The notes below the pieces were generated by a model that searched no databases, had not been told where the DNA came from, and saw only the letters and a program-made list of their open reading frames with translations. Of a stretch of DNA of 64,000 nt, positions 9,612 through 19,177 are shown one piece after another. Made by a program: the position numbers and the translations under genes. Origin of the DNA: Thermogemmatispora tikiterensis (GTDB lineage Bacteria > Chloroflexota > Ktedonobacteria > Ktedonobacterales > Ktedonobacteraceae); the NCBI RefSeq assembly GCF_003268475.1, contig NZ_MCIF01000002.1, positions 4,033,744 to 4,097,743 of the forward strand. Reading direction: 5' to 3'. Position 1 is the stretch's first letter, and each line of letters starts with the position of its first letter.

Positions 9612-11513
9612 ATGCTCTATCATACGCACATGATGCGCCGACCCTCACCGTTCAGGCAGCAGAGCGAGGAGGACGAAGACCTCTCATGGCGGGAGCGTCT
9701 CGTCCGCTTTGTGCGGAGCGTGCCAGGGGCCCTCGCCGGCCTGGCACGCTCTCTGCGCCTGGTCTGGGAGACCAACCCCTGGCTGACCCTGGGCCTGGGT
9801 CTAACCACGCTGCTGCTGGCCTTCGTGCCAGCCTCGACTATCTATCTCAATAAGCTCCTGCTGGATGCTGTCGTCATGGCCATCAGGGAGAGCGCCCGCG
9901 CCGACTACTATCTGCGCCTGATCGCCATCCTGGCCGGGCTGCAGCTGTTGCTCAACCTCGTGATGAGCCTGCTAAATACGCTGAGCAATACGTTTCAGCA
10001 GATCCTGCAGGATGAAACGGCCAGCCGCGTACAGTACCTGCTGATCGAGCACGCTCATACTCTCGATATGGCCTTTTTCGAGCGCTCCGAATTCTACGAT
10101 AAGCTGCAGCAGGTGCAGCAAGAGGCCATGCTGCGCCCGGTGATGATGATCGCCGGTACCTTTTCCCTGCTGCGCAACGCTCTCACCTTTGGCTCGATGA
10201 TCGTCTTGCTGGTGCGGCTGGAGTGGTGGCTGGCCGTTATCGCTCTCGTGGCGCCGGTGCCCGCCTTTATCGCCGACGCGCGCTACGGCTGGCGCGGCTT
10301 TCAGCTCAGACGGCGCCAGTCCCAGGAGCGACGCATGCAAGCCTATCTGGTCAACCTGCTGACCACCGACTCCTATCAGAAGGAGATCAAGATCTTCAAC
10401 CTGGGACCTTTCTTTATCGAACGCTTTAAGCAGTTCGCCGAGCGCTTCCTCAGCGAAGAGCGCCGTCTGGTGGTACGACGCTACCTTGCCGGTTTCGGCT
10501 GGGGGACACTGACGACACTGGTGAGCAGCGGCACCTTTCTCTATGTGGCTGTCCAGGCCGTCTCTGGGCGCGTCTCTATCGGCGACTTGACGCTCTATAC
10601 CCAGGCCGCTAACTCGGTGCAGAATAACTTTCAAAATATTCTGAGTGGCTTCTCATCGATGTATGAGCATAATTTGTACCTGAGCACGCTCTTTGAGGTG
10701 CTGGCCCTGCGCCCCGAGATGCCGCGTCCGGCCAATCCTGTACCGCTGGAGCGCCCATTTACGCGCGGCATCGAGTTCCGCAATGTGACCTTTTATTATG
10801 AGGGACGGCAGGAGCCGGCGCTGCGCAATGTGAGCTTTAAGCTGGAGGCTGGCCAGACCCTGGCCATCGTCGGGCGCAATGGGGCTGGCAAGACCACCCT
10901 GGTCAAGTTACTGGCGCGCCTCTACGATCCCCAGGAAGGCCAGATCCTGGTCAATGGTCACGATATTCGTGAATACGATCCTGACGAGCTGCGCCGCGAG
11001 ATCGGTATCATTTTCCAGGACTTTGTGCAGTACCAGCTGCTGGCTCGCGAGAACATCGGCATCGGCCAGGTTGACTTCATTGAGGATCGAGCACGGATCA
11101 CGACGGCGGCCCAGAAGAGCGGGGCCGATGAGGTGATCGCCCGTCTGCCGCAGGGCTACGAGACAATGCTGGGACGCTGGTTCGAGGAGGGCCACCATCT
11201 CTCAGGCGGCGAGTGGCAGAAGATGGCCCTGGCCCGCGGCTTTATGCGTGAGGCCCAGATCCTCATTCTCGATGAGCCGACCTCGGCGCTCGATGCCCAG
11301 GCCGAGCACGAGCTATTTGCCCGCATGCGTGAATTGACTCGCGGGCGCATTGCCATCTTTATCTCGCACCGATTTTCGACGGTACGTGTGGCCGACCTTA
11401 TTCTGGTCCTGGAGCGGGGCGAGGTGATTGAGCAGGGTAGCCATGAAGAGCTGATGGCGCGCGGAGGGCGCTATGCCGAACTCTTCAATCTGCAGGCGTC
11501 CTCCTATCGCTAG
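9612..11513 (+). CDS. ABC transporter, fused permease and ATP-binding protein
   Basis: A 633-residue half-transporter: a six-helix ABC membrane domain in the first about 350 residues, then the nucleotide-binding domain with Walker A GRNGAGKTT, signature LSGGEWQK, Walker B ILILDEPTSALD and H-loop FISHRFST. It would act as a homo- or heterodimeric exporter. ATG 9612 follows AAGGGG at 9603-9608 and lies 7 bases after the GMC oxidase stop, so the two are probably co-transcribed. An in-frame extension back to 9318 overlaps the oxidase and is a shadow. No second half-transporter is adjacent, favouring a homodimer. The substrate, perhaps a lipid or peptide, is unknown. Confidence 0.88.
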   Translation: MLYHTHMMRRPSPFRQQSEEDEDLSWRERLVRFVRSVPGALAGLARSLRLVWETNPWLTLGLGLTTLLLAFVPASTIYLNKLLLDAVVMAIRESARADYYLRLIAILAGLQLLLNLVMSLLNTLSNTFQQILQDETASRVQYLLIEHAHTLDMAFFERSEFYDKLQQVQQEAMLRPVMMIAGTFSLLRNALTFGSMIVLLVRLEWWLAVIALVAPVPAFIADARYGWRGFQLRRRQSQERRMQAYLVNLLTTDSYQKEIKIFNLGPFFIERFKQFAERFLSEERRLVVRRYLAGFGWGTLTTLVSSGTFLYVAVQAVSGRVSIGDLTLYTQAANSVQNNFQNILSGFSSMYEHNLYLSTLFEVLALRPEMPRPANPVPLERPFTRGIEFRNVTFYYEGRQEPALRNVSFKLEAGQTLAIVGRNGAGKTTLVKLLARLYDPQEGQILVNGHDIREYDPDELRREIGIIFQDFVQYQLLARENIGIGQVDFIEDRARITTAAQKSGADEVIARLPQGYETMLGRWFEEGHHLSGGEWQKMALARGFMREAQILILDEPTSALDAQAEHELFARMRELTRGRIAIFISHRFSTVRVADLILVLERGEVIEQGSHEELMARGGRYAELFNLQASSYR

Positions 11514-11566
11514 CTGTCCCCTGGTCGGGAATGGTTTCTGCCCTTGCTCGCCTGCCTGCTCTTCAC

Positions 11567-11630
11567 CAGCCGGCGCCAGAGGGATGGAGACCGGCCCCCC
11601 CCCGTTGGCTCACTTCACTGGCGCCGGCTG
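11567..11630. terminator. Inverted repeat between convergent genes, bidirectional terminator candidate
   Basis: The 13-base arms at 11567-11579 and 11618-11630 are perfectly complementary, core AGCCGGCGCCAG, with a 38-base loop containing a C9 run. It lies between the convergent ABC exporter and epimerase genes and overlaps the last epimerase codons. There is no U-tract on either side, so termination is inferred from position and stability only. Confidence 0.45.
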
Positions 11631-12715
11631 ATGCCCAGACCACTCTCGACACCCGAGAGATCGTAAAGGCCGCCCCGCTGCTCGTAGCCACCGATGAAGG
11701 GGTCGGCAGCCAGCAGCATCGGAGTGTCGAGGTCGATGAAGCGGAAGCCGCCCAGACCGGCGACGAAGTGGGCGGCAGCGCTGATAGCCAGGCGCGACTC
11801 CATCATGGCGCCGATCATGAGCTGAGTGTGGGTGGCGCGACAGACGGCGGCGATGTCCAGGGCTTCGACGATGCCGCTTTTCATGAGCTTGATGTTGACA
11901 ACGTTAACGGCCCCCATCGCGATCAGGTGGGCGACGTTGGCAGCGCTGTAGGCGCTTTCGTCCGCGGCGACCGGGACGCGGCTATGCTGGGTGACATAGC
12001 GCAGGCCCTCGTAATCGTCTTTGGGAACTGGCTGTTCGAGCAGCAGCGGACGGATGTCGCGCTCGTCGAGCGCTTCCAGGCAGAGCAGGGCTTCGGCTGG
12101 TGTGTAGCCCTGGTTGGCGTCCAGGGTCAGGCCCACGTTGGGCGCGCCCTCGCGCACCGCCTCGACGCGGGCCACATCTTCGCGGACGTCGCTGCCGACC
12201 TTGATCTTGATGGTGCGAATGCCGCGTTCGACAGCGGCTCGCGCCAGCTCGTAGGCGTGCTCAGGTTCGACGAGAGGAATGCTGATGTCGGTCTCGACGG
12301 CGTTACCGGCTCCGCCAAAGAAGGCGTAAAGGGGTAAGCCGTAGGAGCGTGTCAGGGCATCGAGGAGGGCCATTTCGAAACCGGCGCAGACGGAAGACTG
12401 GCTGAAATAGAGGCTGCGCAAGAGACGGGCCAGGCTGCGCCAGTGGGCGGCGTCTTTGCCCTGCAGCAGGGCGGCGCAGCTCTGGGCGGCGGCCAGGGCC
12501 GTGTTCTGATCCTCGCCCAGGCTGGGCAGGAAGGGAGCGGCCTCGCCGTAGCCAACACTGCCGTCTTCCAGGGTGATGGTAATGAGCACGTTACGCGCCT
12601 CGCTGGTGCTGCCGGTGGCGATGGTGAACGGCTCCAGCAAGGGGATGTTGAGCGGCTCAACGCTGATGGCGGCGATGGTGGTGCCTGTGGTACGTCTGTG
12701 CTGAATGTGGGCCAT
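11615..12715 (-). CDS. Dipeptide epimerase (L-Ala-D/L-Glu epimerase-like), enolase superfamily
   Basis: A 366-residue muconate-lactonizing-type enolase superfamily member. The catalytic KxK lies in TIKIKVGSD. The three metal ligands are in LTLDANQGY, LLLEQPV and VAADESA, and the opposing lysine is in VNIKLMKSG. Such enzymes interconvert L-Ala-D-Glu and L-Ala-L-Glu, letting the cell degrade murein peptides. The genomic context, downstream of murF and ddl on the same strand, supports this over other dipeptide specificities. Distance from the ddl stop is 103 bases. The upstream AGGAG is somewhat far from ATG 12715 (about 14 bases). Confidence 0.85.
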   Translation of the reverse strand: MAHIQHRRTTGTTIAAISVEPLNIPLLEPFTIATGSTSEARNVLITITLEDGSVGYGEAAPFLPSLGEDQNTALAAAQSCAALLQGKDAAHWRSLARLLRSLYFSQSSVCAGFEMALLDALTRSYGLPLYAFFGGAGNAVETDISIPLVEPEHAYELARAAVERGIRTIKIKVGSDVREDVARVEAVREGAPNVGLTLDANQGYTPAEALLCLEALDERDIRPLLLEQPVPKDDYEGLRYVTQHSRVPVAADESAYSAANVAHLIAMGAVNVVNIKLMKSGIVEALDIAAVCRATHTQLMIGAMMESRLAISAAAHFVAGLGGFRFIDLDTPMLLAADPFIGGYEQRGGLYDLSGVESGLGISRRQ

Positions 12716-12818
12716 AGTGATCTCTCTGTCTCCTGGTTCTCTTCTTGGCTGCGTTATGTATGCTGGCTGGACTGGGGCCGCCTCGCCGGCTGCTGGCGAC
12801 CGGAGGCGCGCTGACTGA

Positions 12819-13967
12819 CTAGAGCTGGAGCCGGGTGCGATTGCGCTGCTGATCAGTGTGGCGCTCCAGGGCTAGCTCGATCAGACGATCGAGCAGTTGC
12901 TCGTAGGGAAGGCCGCTGGCCTGCCAGAGCTTCGGGTACATGCTGATAGTGGTGAAGCCCGGCATGGTGTTGACTTCGTTAATGTAGAGCTGCCCGCTGG
13001 TCTTCTCCAGGAAGAAGTCGACACGTGCCAGGCCGCTCAGGTCAAGGGCGAGAAAAGCCTGGACGGCGTAGTGACGCACCAGCTCAGCGGTCTCCTGCGG
13101 CAGGTCGGCAGGGATGACGGTCTGCGAGCGGTTGTCGATGTACTTGGCACGGTAGTCGTAGAATTCGTTGCTGGGGATGATTTCGCCAACGACCGAGGCC
13201 AGCGGCTCGTCGTTCCCCAAAACGGCGCACTCCAGCTCGCGGCAGTCGATGCCGCGCTCGACGATGATTTTGCGATCGTATTCGGCGGCGAAGGTGATGG
13301 CCTGCTCCAGTTCTTCGCGCTTGTGGGCTTTACTGACGCCGACGCTGGAGCCGAGGTTGACCGGCTTGACAAAGCAGGGATAGCCAAGCCGGGCTTCCAC
13401 AGCTTCGATGATGGGGGCGGGATCGCGCTCCCAGTCATGGCGACGGTAGACCAGGTAGTCGACGATGGGAAGGCCAACGGCCTGGAAGATCATTTTCATT
13501 TTTTCTTTGTCCATGCCCAGGGCGGATCCCAGGACGCCGCAGCCAACGTAGGGCACGCCGGCCATCTCTAGCAGCCCCTGCAGGGTGCCATCTTCGCCGT
13601 AGGTGCCGTGCAGCACTGGAAAGATGACGTCGACCCGGCCTGCTTCAAGGGCCTGCCCAACGTTCTCGGGCTGGTTCAGCGGCACCAGATGCCCCACAGT
13701 GGGATCTCCAGGCAGGGCGACCGCCAGGCTCTCGCTGAGGACTGTCCCCTCTTGACCTGTTTCGGCAGCCAGCAGGCGCTGTGGATCAGCTCCGAGCAGC
13801 CAGCGCCCTTCCTGCGTGATGGCAATGGGTACGACCTCGTATTTGTTGGGGTCGAGGTGCTCGATGATGGAAGTGGCAGAGGCGATGGAGACTTCGTGTT
13901 CGCCCGAGCGGCCACCGAAAATGACACCAACGCGCAGCTTGCGCGTCTTTGGTTGGGAGTGCTGCAT
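12819..13967 (-). CDS. ddl: D-alanine--D-alanine ligase
   Basis: A 382-residue ATP-grasp ligase that joins two D-alanines for the peptidoglycan stem peptide. Visible motifs are [10 protein letters not shown] at the N-terminus, [17 protein letters not shown], the ATP-binding [15 protein letters not shown], and the metal-binding RVDFFLE and [12 protein letters not shown]. The start is ATG 13967, preceded by GGAAGGAGAG; the frame is open back to 14048 but would overlap murF. MurF ends 29 bases upstream, so the pair is co-transcribed: Ddl makes D-Ala-D-Ala and MurF attaches it. Confidence 0.95.
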   Translation of the reverse strand: MQHSQPKTRKLRVGVIFGGRSGEHEVSIASATSIIEHLDPNKYEVVPIAITQEGRWLLGADPQRLLAAETGQEGTVLSESLAVALPGDPTVGHLVPLNQPENVGQALEAGRVDVIFPVLHGTYGEDGTLQGLLEMAGVPYVGCGVLGSALGMDKEKMKMIFQAVGLPIVDYLVYRRHDWERDPAPIIEAVEARLGYPCFVKPVNLGSSVGVSKAHKREELEQAITFAAEYDRKIIVERGIDCRELECAVLGNDEPLASVVGEIIPSNEFYDYRAKYIDNRSQTVIPADLPQETAELVRHYAVQAFLALDLSGLARVDFFLEKTSGQLYINEVNTMPGFTTISMYPKLWQASGLPYEQLLDRLIELALERHTDQQRNRTRLQL

Positions 13968-13996
13968 GCTCTGCTCTCTCCTTCCTCTCTTCCCGC

Positions 13997-15466
13997 TTAT
14001 TCTGGGCTGGTTGTCCGTCTGGTTGTGGCCCCAGGTTCGGCTGACCACAGGCTGAGCATGGTTTCCATCGCCATGCCGCGCGAGCCTTTGAGCAGGACCA
14101 GGTCAGCGGGCTGGACCTCTGCCACCAGCAGGGCCGCCGCGGCGCGCTTGGCCTCTTCCAGGGCGCCACGGTCATGCGGGTCAGCGGGGAAATAGTGGGT
14201 GCGCTCCAAGGGCAGGCCGGCTGCTCTGGCCCCCTCGACATAGTAGCGGGCCTGGTCGCCAACGGCCACTACATAATCAACGAGATCACCAAGGGCCTCG
14301 CCGGCGCGACGATGCTCGCGCTCAGCATGAGGGCCAAGCTCGAAGATGTCACCCAGCACGGCCCAGCGTCTCCCTCCTCGCTCGACTGGGGTGGCCTGCA
14401 TGGCACGCGCGATGGCAATAATCGATTCGGCGCTGGCGTTGTAGCTGTCGTCGATAAGGGTGCTGCCGTTTGGCCCTGGCTTGATTTCGCCGCGTCCTTT
14501 GACCGGCGCCAGCGACTCCAGGGCGGCGCGAATCTCGGCCAGGGGCAGGCCCGCGGCACAGCCAACCGCCGCCGCGGCGAGGGCGATGTAGATACCGTGG
14601 TCACCGGGAATATGCAACTGAACCGGGCACTGTTCGCCATGATAGCTCAGGAGAAAGTGCCGTCCGCGCAGCGGGTCGCCGCCGTCGGGAATGGCTCTCA
14701 CCTCGGCCTGCTCGGCTGTTCCATAGTAGACGACACGCGCCTGTGTGCGGGCCGCCATGCCGCGTACGCGCGGATCATCATAGTTGAGGAAAGCGAGGCC
14801 ATCGGGAGGCAGGGCCTCGACAAGCTCGCCTTTGGCCTGGACGATGCCTTCGACCGATTTGAAGAATTCAAGGTGAGCGCTGCCGACGTTGGTAATGACC
14901 GACCAGTGTGGACGGGCGATGGTGCGGCAGAGCCAGGCCAGCTCTCCTACCCACTGGGCCCCCATTTCGAGCACGGCGTAGCGGTGCTGCGGCTCTAGAC
15001 GCAGCAGCGTCAAGGGATAACCGATCTCGTTGTTGTAAGAGGCGAAGGTTTTGAGAGTTGGTGCCTGCCTACTGAGAACAGTAGCGATAGCCTCTTTCGT
15101 GCTGGTTTTCCCGTTGCTGCCAGTAATACCAATGAAGATAGTGCCTTGCTGGCGCTGGGCACGCTGGCGTGCGATGGCGTGTAGGGCCTGAAGGACATCG
15201 GGGACGACAATCTGCAAGAAGGACGGGGGGACGTCCTCGGCGGGTTGACTGCAGAGGGCGCCGCCAGCCCCCTGGTGTGCAGCATTGGGAATGAAGTGAT
15301 GGCCATCGGCATGCTGGCCTTTGAGGGCGATGAACAGATCTCCGGGTTCGATCTGGCGGCTATCGTGGTGGGCTGCTGGGAAAAGGCGCTCCGTTTCCTC
15401 GGAGGCCAGACCGTAGAAGCGAGCGCTGTCGCCGCAGGCCTGCCGAATGTCGCTAAGGGTGAACAT
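13997..15466 (-). CDS. murF: UDP-MurNAc-tripeptide--D-alanyl-D-alanine ligase
   Basis: A 489-residue Mur ligase that adds D-Ala-D-Ala to UDP-MurNAc-tripeptide in the cytoplasm. It shows the ATP P-loop [14 protein letters not shown], the MurF-type [26 protein letters not shown] and the C-terminal domain [12 protein letters not shown]. Length is normal for MurF. ATG 15466 follows several GAGG stretches. It is the first gene of the murF-ddl-epimerase cluster, transcribed away from the quinone oxidoreductase, so the promoter should lie in 15467-15700. Confidence 0.95.
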   Translation of the reverse strand: MFTLSDIRQACGDSARFYGLASEETERLFPAAHHDSRQIEPGDLFIALKGQHADGHHFIPNAAHQGAGGALCSQPAEDVPPSFLQIVVPDVLQALHAIARQRAQRQQGTIFIGITGSNGKTSTKEAIATVLSRQAPTLKTFASYNNEIGYPLTLLRLEPQHRYAVLEMGAQWVGELAWLCRTIARPHWSVITNVGSAHLEFFKSVEGIVQAKGELVEALPPDGLAFLNYDDPRVRGMAARTQARVVYYGTAEQAEVRAIPDGGDPLRGRHFLLSYHGEQCPVQLHIPGDHGIYIALAAAAVGCAAGLPLAEIRAALESLAPVKGRGEIKPGPNGSTLIDDSYNASAESIIAIARAMQATPVERGGRRWAVLGDIFELGPHAEREHRRAGEALGDLVDYVVAVGDQARYYVEGARAAGLPLERTHYFPADPHDRGALEEAKRAAAALLVAEVQPADLVLLKGSRGMAMETMLSLWSAEPGATTRRTTSPE

Positions 15467-15760
15467 AGAAGCTGCGTCCTCTCCTCTCTCCTCTGCCAGT
15501 ATCTGCTACTTTACTACCCCTATCGGGTGATCTGCCTCTCTCTGGTCAGGACCGATGTGCGGGCTTGCGAACTACGGATTCTTGGGGCCATTATACCATA
15601 GCCTCTACCGCTCGCATACGTTCCCGGCAACCGGGGCAGGCCGCGCCCAGCTTGAGGCCGCGGCTCGGGGGGAAATGTGATAAGGTTAAAGGAGGAGCGC
15701 ACGGACTGCAAGCAGCCTGCCGTCCGACATGGAATCTGATGGAATGGAGGAACAGTTTCG

Positions 15761-16738
15761 ATGCGAGCAGTCGTGATCACTCGTCCCGGAGGCCCCGAGG
15801 TCCTGGCTATTCGTGAGGTGCCGATGCCGGAACCCCAGGGTGATCAGGTTCGTGTGCGTGTCCACGCCGCCGGTCTCAATCGCGCCGATTTGCTGCAGCG
15901 TGCGGGTGGCTATCCTGCGCCGCCCGATGTGCCCCCTGATATTCCCGGGCTGGAGTTTGCGGGAACCGTCGATGCGGTGGGGCCACTGGCGCGCCGTTGG
16001 CGACCGGGTCAGCGCGTGATGGGTCTGGCCGGTGGGGGAGCACAGGCCGAGTACATCGTCATTCATGAAGGGTTGCTGGTGGAAATCCCCGACCGCCTCG
16101 ACTTCGTACAGGCAGCGAGTATTCCCGAGGTCTTCATGACCGCTCACGACGCCCTCTTTACCCAGGCGGGCCTGCAGATGGGCGAGCGCGTGCTGATCCA
16201 TGCTGCCGGCAGTGGCGTGGGCACGGCAGCCATCCAGCTGGCCCATGCTGCCGGGGCTATTACGTTTGGCACGGCGCGCACAGCGGCCAAGCTGGAGCAA
16301 GCCCGTGAGCTGGGGCTGGACCATGCTCTCTCTGCTCAGGATTTCGCCGCTGAGGTCCAGCGCTTGACAGGAGGACAGGGCGTACAGGTGGTGCTCGACT
16401 TCGTTGGCTCTGCCTATCTGGCTCAGAATATGGAGGCCCTCGCTCCCTGGGGCCGCATGGTCATCCTGGCCACGATGGGCGGGGCCCAGGCTGAGATCAA
16501 TCTTGGGCTACTGATGGCCAAACGCCTGCAGATTCGCGGCTCAACCTTGCGTGCGCGCAGCCTGGAGGAGAAGCTGGCTGTCACGCGTCGCTTTGCCACC
16601 TCGGTGCTGCCTTTGTTGGCGAGCGGCAGAGTCAAGCCGGTCATCGAGCGTGTCTATCCCCTGGAAGAGGTCGCCGAGGCCCATCGTCATATGGGTGAGA
16701 ATCGTAACTTCGGGAAACTGGTGCTCTCCCTCACGTAG
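15761..16738 (+). CDS. NAD(P)H-quinone oxidoreductase, zinc-independent MDR family
   Basis: A 325-residue medium-chain reductase of the quinone oxidoreductase/PIG3 type. The N-terminal GroES-like part contains AAGLNRADLLQRAGGYP, where the Cys/Glu zinc ligands of alcohol dehydrogenases are absent. The Rossmann motif is AAGSGVGTAAIQLAHAAGA. The C-terminal EVAEAHRHMGENRNFGKLVL is typical of the PIG3 subgroup. It reduces quinones or enals with NADPH in the cytoplasm. GGAGG stands 10 bases before ATG 15761. It is a single gene, divergent from murF and convergent with the CNNM protein. Confidence 0.88.
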   Translation: MRAVVITRPGGPEVLAIREVPMPEPQGDQVRVRVHAAGLNRADLLQRAGGYPAPPDVPPDIPGLEFAGTVDAVGPLARRWRPGQRVMGLAGGGAQAEYIVIHEGLLVEIPDRLDFVQAASIPEVFMTAHDALFTQAGLQMGERVLIHAAGSGVGTAAIQLAHAAGAITFGTARTAAKLEQARELGLDHALSAQDFAAEVQRLTGGQGVQVVLDFVGSAYLAQNMEALAPWGRMVILATMGGAQAEINLGLLMAKRLQIRGSTLRARSLEEKLAVTRRFATSVLPLLASGRVKPVIERVYPLEEVAEAHRHMGENRNFGKLVLSLT

Positions 16739-16781
16739 TTGGCTTCGCGTTTTTGTACACTGACCAGTTCGCTCAAGCCAG

Positions 16782-16847
16782 GCGCCGGCGAGCCGATGGC
16801 GGCTAGCGGCAGTGGCTGGCAATCCGAGAGCAGCTGCTCGCCGGCGC
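16782..16847. terminator. Inverted repeat between convergent genes, bidirectional terminator candidate
   Basis: GCGCCGGCGAGC at 16782-16793 and its exact reverse complement at 16836-16847 bracket 42 bases, between the convergent quinone oxidoreductase and CNNM-type genes. The GC-rich stem resembles the one at 11567-11630. No T-run follows, so the terminator role is inferred. Confidence 0.4.
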
Positions 16848-16882
16848 GGAGCGCGGTCGCGAGGTCAGTCAGGGGGCCTGCT

Positions 16883-18229
16883 TCAGGCTGAGGTCTCTTG
16901 CTCGTCTTCGCGCGCCTGCTCTCCTGCCTGCCGCTGGCGGATCAGCACTTTATCGACGCGCCGGCCATCCATGTCAACGACTTCCAGCTCAAAGGTGCCC
17001 AGGGTGATCCGGTCTCCTTCGTGGGGAATGCGATCAAGATGGGCCTGCACCAGGCCGGCAATGCTACTGTACTGGCCGCGCTCTTCCTCGGGAATGGGTG
17101 GCAGCCCGATCTGTTCGCGGACTGTTTCGTAGCTCTCCAGGCCGTCGACCAGCCACGAGCCATCTTCCCGCTGCACGATGCTGCGCTCCTCGTCCACATC
17201 GTACTCATCCTGGATCTCGCCCACCAATTCCTCTAGCAGATCCTCCATTGTGACCAGGCCGCTCACCTGACTGTATTCGTCGATGACAATGGCGAGCTGG
17301 GCCCGCTCGCGCTTGAAGCGGCGCAGCAAGTCGTCCAGGTGCTGCTGTTCCAGAGCAAAAATCGGTGTGCGCAGCAGACGCAGGTAATCGCGGCTGTTGC
17401 TGCCAGTCAGCATATAGAGCAGGTCTTTGGCGTGCAGGATACCCAGAACATTGTCGATCGTGTCGCGGTAGATCAGCAGGCGGCTGTAGCCACTCTCGCG
17501 AAAGACGCGCGCCACCTCTTCGAGGGAGGCGCTGGCCTCGATGGCTACGATTTCGCTGCGTGGGCGCATTACCTCGCGCACGGTGCGGTCTGCAAAGTGG
17601 AGAGCGCGACGGATAAACTCCTCCTCTTCGCGCTCGACTGCTCCACTGGTGAAGCCTTCATGGGTCAGGTAGACGATGTCTTCCTCGGTGACCTCGGGCT
17701 GAGTGTCTGTACGCTGGCCGAGCAGGCGCAGCAGGAGATTGGTGGAGAGCGTGAGCAGCGCCACGATGGGGCGGGCGAGGCGCGATAGCAGACTCATGAC
17801 GGGAGCGGCGGCACTGGCCACGCTTTCGGCATGCTGCAAGGCCAGACGTTTGGGGGCCAGCTCGCCGATCACCAGGGTGAAGTAGGTGATCAGCAGGACA
17901 TCGATGGCCAGCGCCAGGCTATCAGCGTAAGTGCCGACGATGGGTAGCGTGCGCAGCCAGTCCGCCAGGGGACCGCTCAGGCTGGCGCCGCTGAAGGCTG
18001 CAGCCAGGGTGCTGATCAGCGTAATACCTACCTGGACGGTCGCGAGAAAGCGGTCCGGTTCCTCGGCCAGCTCCAGGGCCTGCCGGGCCCGTTTCTTCCC
18101 AGCCTCCGCCTGCTGCTGTAGCCTGCCACGTCGCGCCGAAACGGTGGCAATTTCTGAAGCTGCGAAGAAGCCATTGGCGACCATTAATAGAAAAATAATG
18201 AGCAATTCGATGCCGAGTCTACCGGACAT
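16883..18229 (-). CDS. Hemolysin-family membrane protein (CNNM/DUF21, CBS pair, CorC_HlyC)
   Basis: A 448-residue membrane protein. The DUF21/CNNM region (residues about 1-190, four hydrophobic helices, with ANGFFAASEIA near the start) is followed by two CBS domains (from VREVMRPRSEIVAI) and a C-terminal CorC_HlyC domain ending in EVVDMDGRRVDKVLI. The family is linked to magnesium/cobalt efflux or homeostasis, with CBS domains binding Mg-ATP. The hemolysin name is historical. ATG 18229 places the first helix at the N-terminus, with GAGGAG nine bases upstream. The frame is open to 18283 but that extension is charged and unlikely. Confidence 0.88.
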   Translation of the reverse strand: MSGRLGIELLIIFLLMVANGFFAASEIATVSARRGRLQQQAEAGKKRARQALELAEEPDRFLATVQVGITLISTLAAAFSGASLSGPLADWLRTLPIVGTYADSLALAIDVLLITYFTLVIGELAPKRLALQHAESVASAAAPVMSLLSRLARPIVALLTLSTNLLLRLLGQRTDTQPEVTEEDIVYLTHEGFTSGAVEREEEEFIRRALHFADRTVREVMRPRSEIVAIEASASLEEVARVFRESGYSRLLIYRDTIDNVLGILHAKDLLYMLTGSNSRDYLRLLRTPIFALEQQHLDDLLRRFKRERAQLAIVIDEYSQVSGLVTMEDLLEELVGEIQDEYDVDEERSIVQREDGSWLVDGLESYETVREQIGLPPIPEEERGQYSSIAGLVQAHLDRIPHEGDRITLGTFELEVVDMDGRRVDKVLIRQRQAGEQAREDEQETSA

Positions 18230-18511
18230 GCCTCCGCTCTCCTCTCTTCTGTCCTCTTCTCTGTATCGTGATCTCCCGGGCACTGTGCCAGCAGCCTGGC
18301 TGCGTAGCGAGTAGGGCGTGATGGAGCTGATAGCGTGTCCTGGGTAGCTGCTCGCCTGGCAGCACGATGCTGTGTCAGGCTCGCACCTCCGGACAGTACC
18401 CGGCAGGAGTAGTCTCTATTCTAGCATGTCCGTCTCTCCAGGGTGAGTGTCTGGCGAGCGCTGCCTGGCGCCAGCAGCGCTGCCCTTCCCCACGGCCCGG
18501 GGTGCCCTCAC
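18230..18511. other. Intergenic region before the thi promoter
   Basis: This holds the 5' region of the CNNM gene (minus) and, further on, sequence leading to the thi promoter. I see no gene, RNA or repeat beyond GC-rich low-information sequence. Confidence 0.4.
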
Positions 18512-18541
18512 TTCACAGCGGTCGCGCTTATGGGCTATAAT
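18512..18541 (+). promoter_or_regulatory. Sigma-70-type promoter of the thi leader
   Basis: A -35-like TTCACA (18512-18517), an 18-base spacer and a consensus -10 TATAAT (18536-18541). It sits about 110 bases before the TPP aptamer and reads toward thiZ, so transcription would start near 18548. Confidence 0.6.
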
Positions 18542-18651
18542 AGCGATGCAGGGCTGGCGAGCAGACGGTCAAACCGGGCGGGCGGCGCGGCACCTGCAGA
18601 TTCTTGGGAAGCGTCAAGCGCAGCATTTTCAGTACTGTCCTGTATCTAATG

Positions 18652-18778
18652 GCGCTGCTAGGGGAGCCGTTCCAGGCTGAGAGGGCGGCCATCGACAGAT
18701 GGCTTGCCGACCCTGAAAACCTGATCTGGGTAATACCAGCGGAGGGAAGCGGCGAGCGCATCCGCCCTCGGCGCTCGC
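18652..18778 (+). promoter_or_regulatory. TPP (THI-element) riboswitch
   Basis: The conserved aptamer blocks are present in order: CTGAGA at 18677-18682, ACCTGATCTGG at 18719-18729, and TAATACCAGCGGAGGGAAG at 18731-18749. Closing helix P1 is formed by 18653-18659 with 18748-18754 (seven pairs, one wobble). A second hairpin, GCGAGCGC (18752-18759) with GCGCTCGC (18771-18778), shares three bases with P1, so the two could compete as an expression platform. No U-tract follows it. Thiamine pyrophosphate binding would lower expression of the downstream thiZXY genes, about 400 bases away. Confidence 0.93.
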
Positions 18779-19177
18779 GTGAGATGCTCCGGTCCTGAGC
18801 GAGCCAGCCCAGCGAGGGGGATGCATGTGAGCAGTCTGCCTCATTGCCACGCACCAAACTTGATCGCCGCTGTGCGAATCAAGGCCGCGGCGGCGCACGG
18901 TGAGTGTTGCTACAGCTGAAGATTGGTTTGTCGTGCGTGGCTGTCTCTTCCCCTGCTCTGTTGATTGCCCGGCTCGCTACCAGCTCTGGGCTGAGCTGGG
19001 GGTGGAAGAGCGAGTCATTGCCGCCAGATCCGCTCTGCTCTGCTCTGTTCTGGGCTCCATGCCTCTGCTTTGGGTTCCTCTCCTGCCACTGGCTGTCTCG
19101 GCCCCCTTCAGCGCTCCACTCTGCGCGCCTGCTAGCTGCGCAGACTCAGCCTTGTTAGCGATAGTGGAGCAACAGCG
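18779..19177 (+). other. Long untranslated leader between the TPP riboswitch and thiZ
   Basis: About 400 bases without a convincing gene. Frames opening at 18900 and 18904 have no ribosome site and run out of frame into thiZ. It contains a short pyrimidine repeat around 19036-19056 (CTCTG units). The thiZ ribosome site GGAG is at 19166-19169. If the riboswitch acts here it must do so by transcription termination, possibly Rho-dependent. Confidence 0.5.

Noticed and set aside
11531-12337. 268-codon plus-strand frame
   Set aside because: It is the antisense of the dipeptide epimerase, whose motifs are unmistakable.
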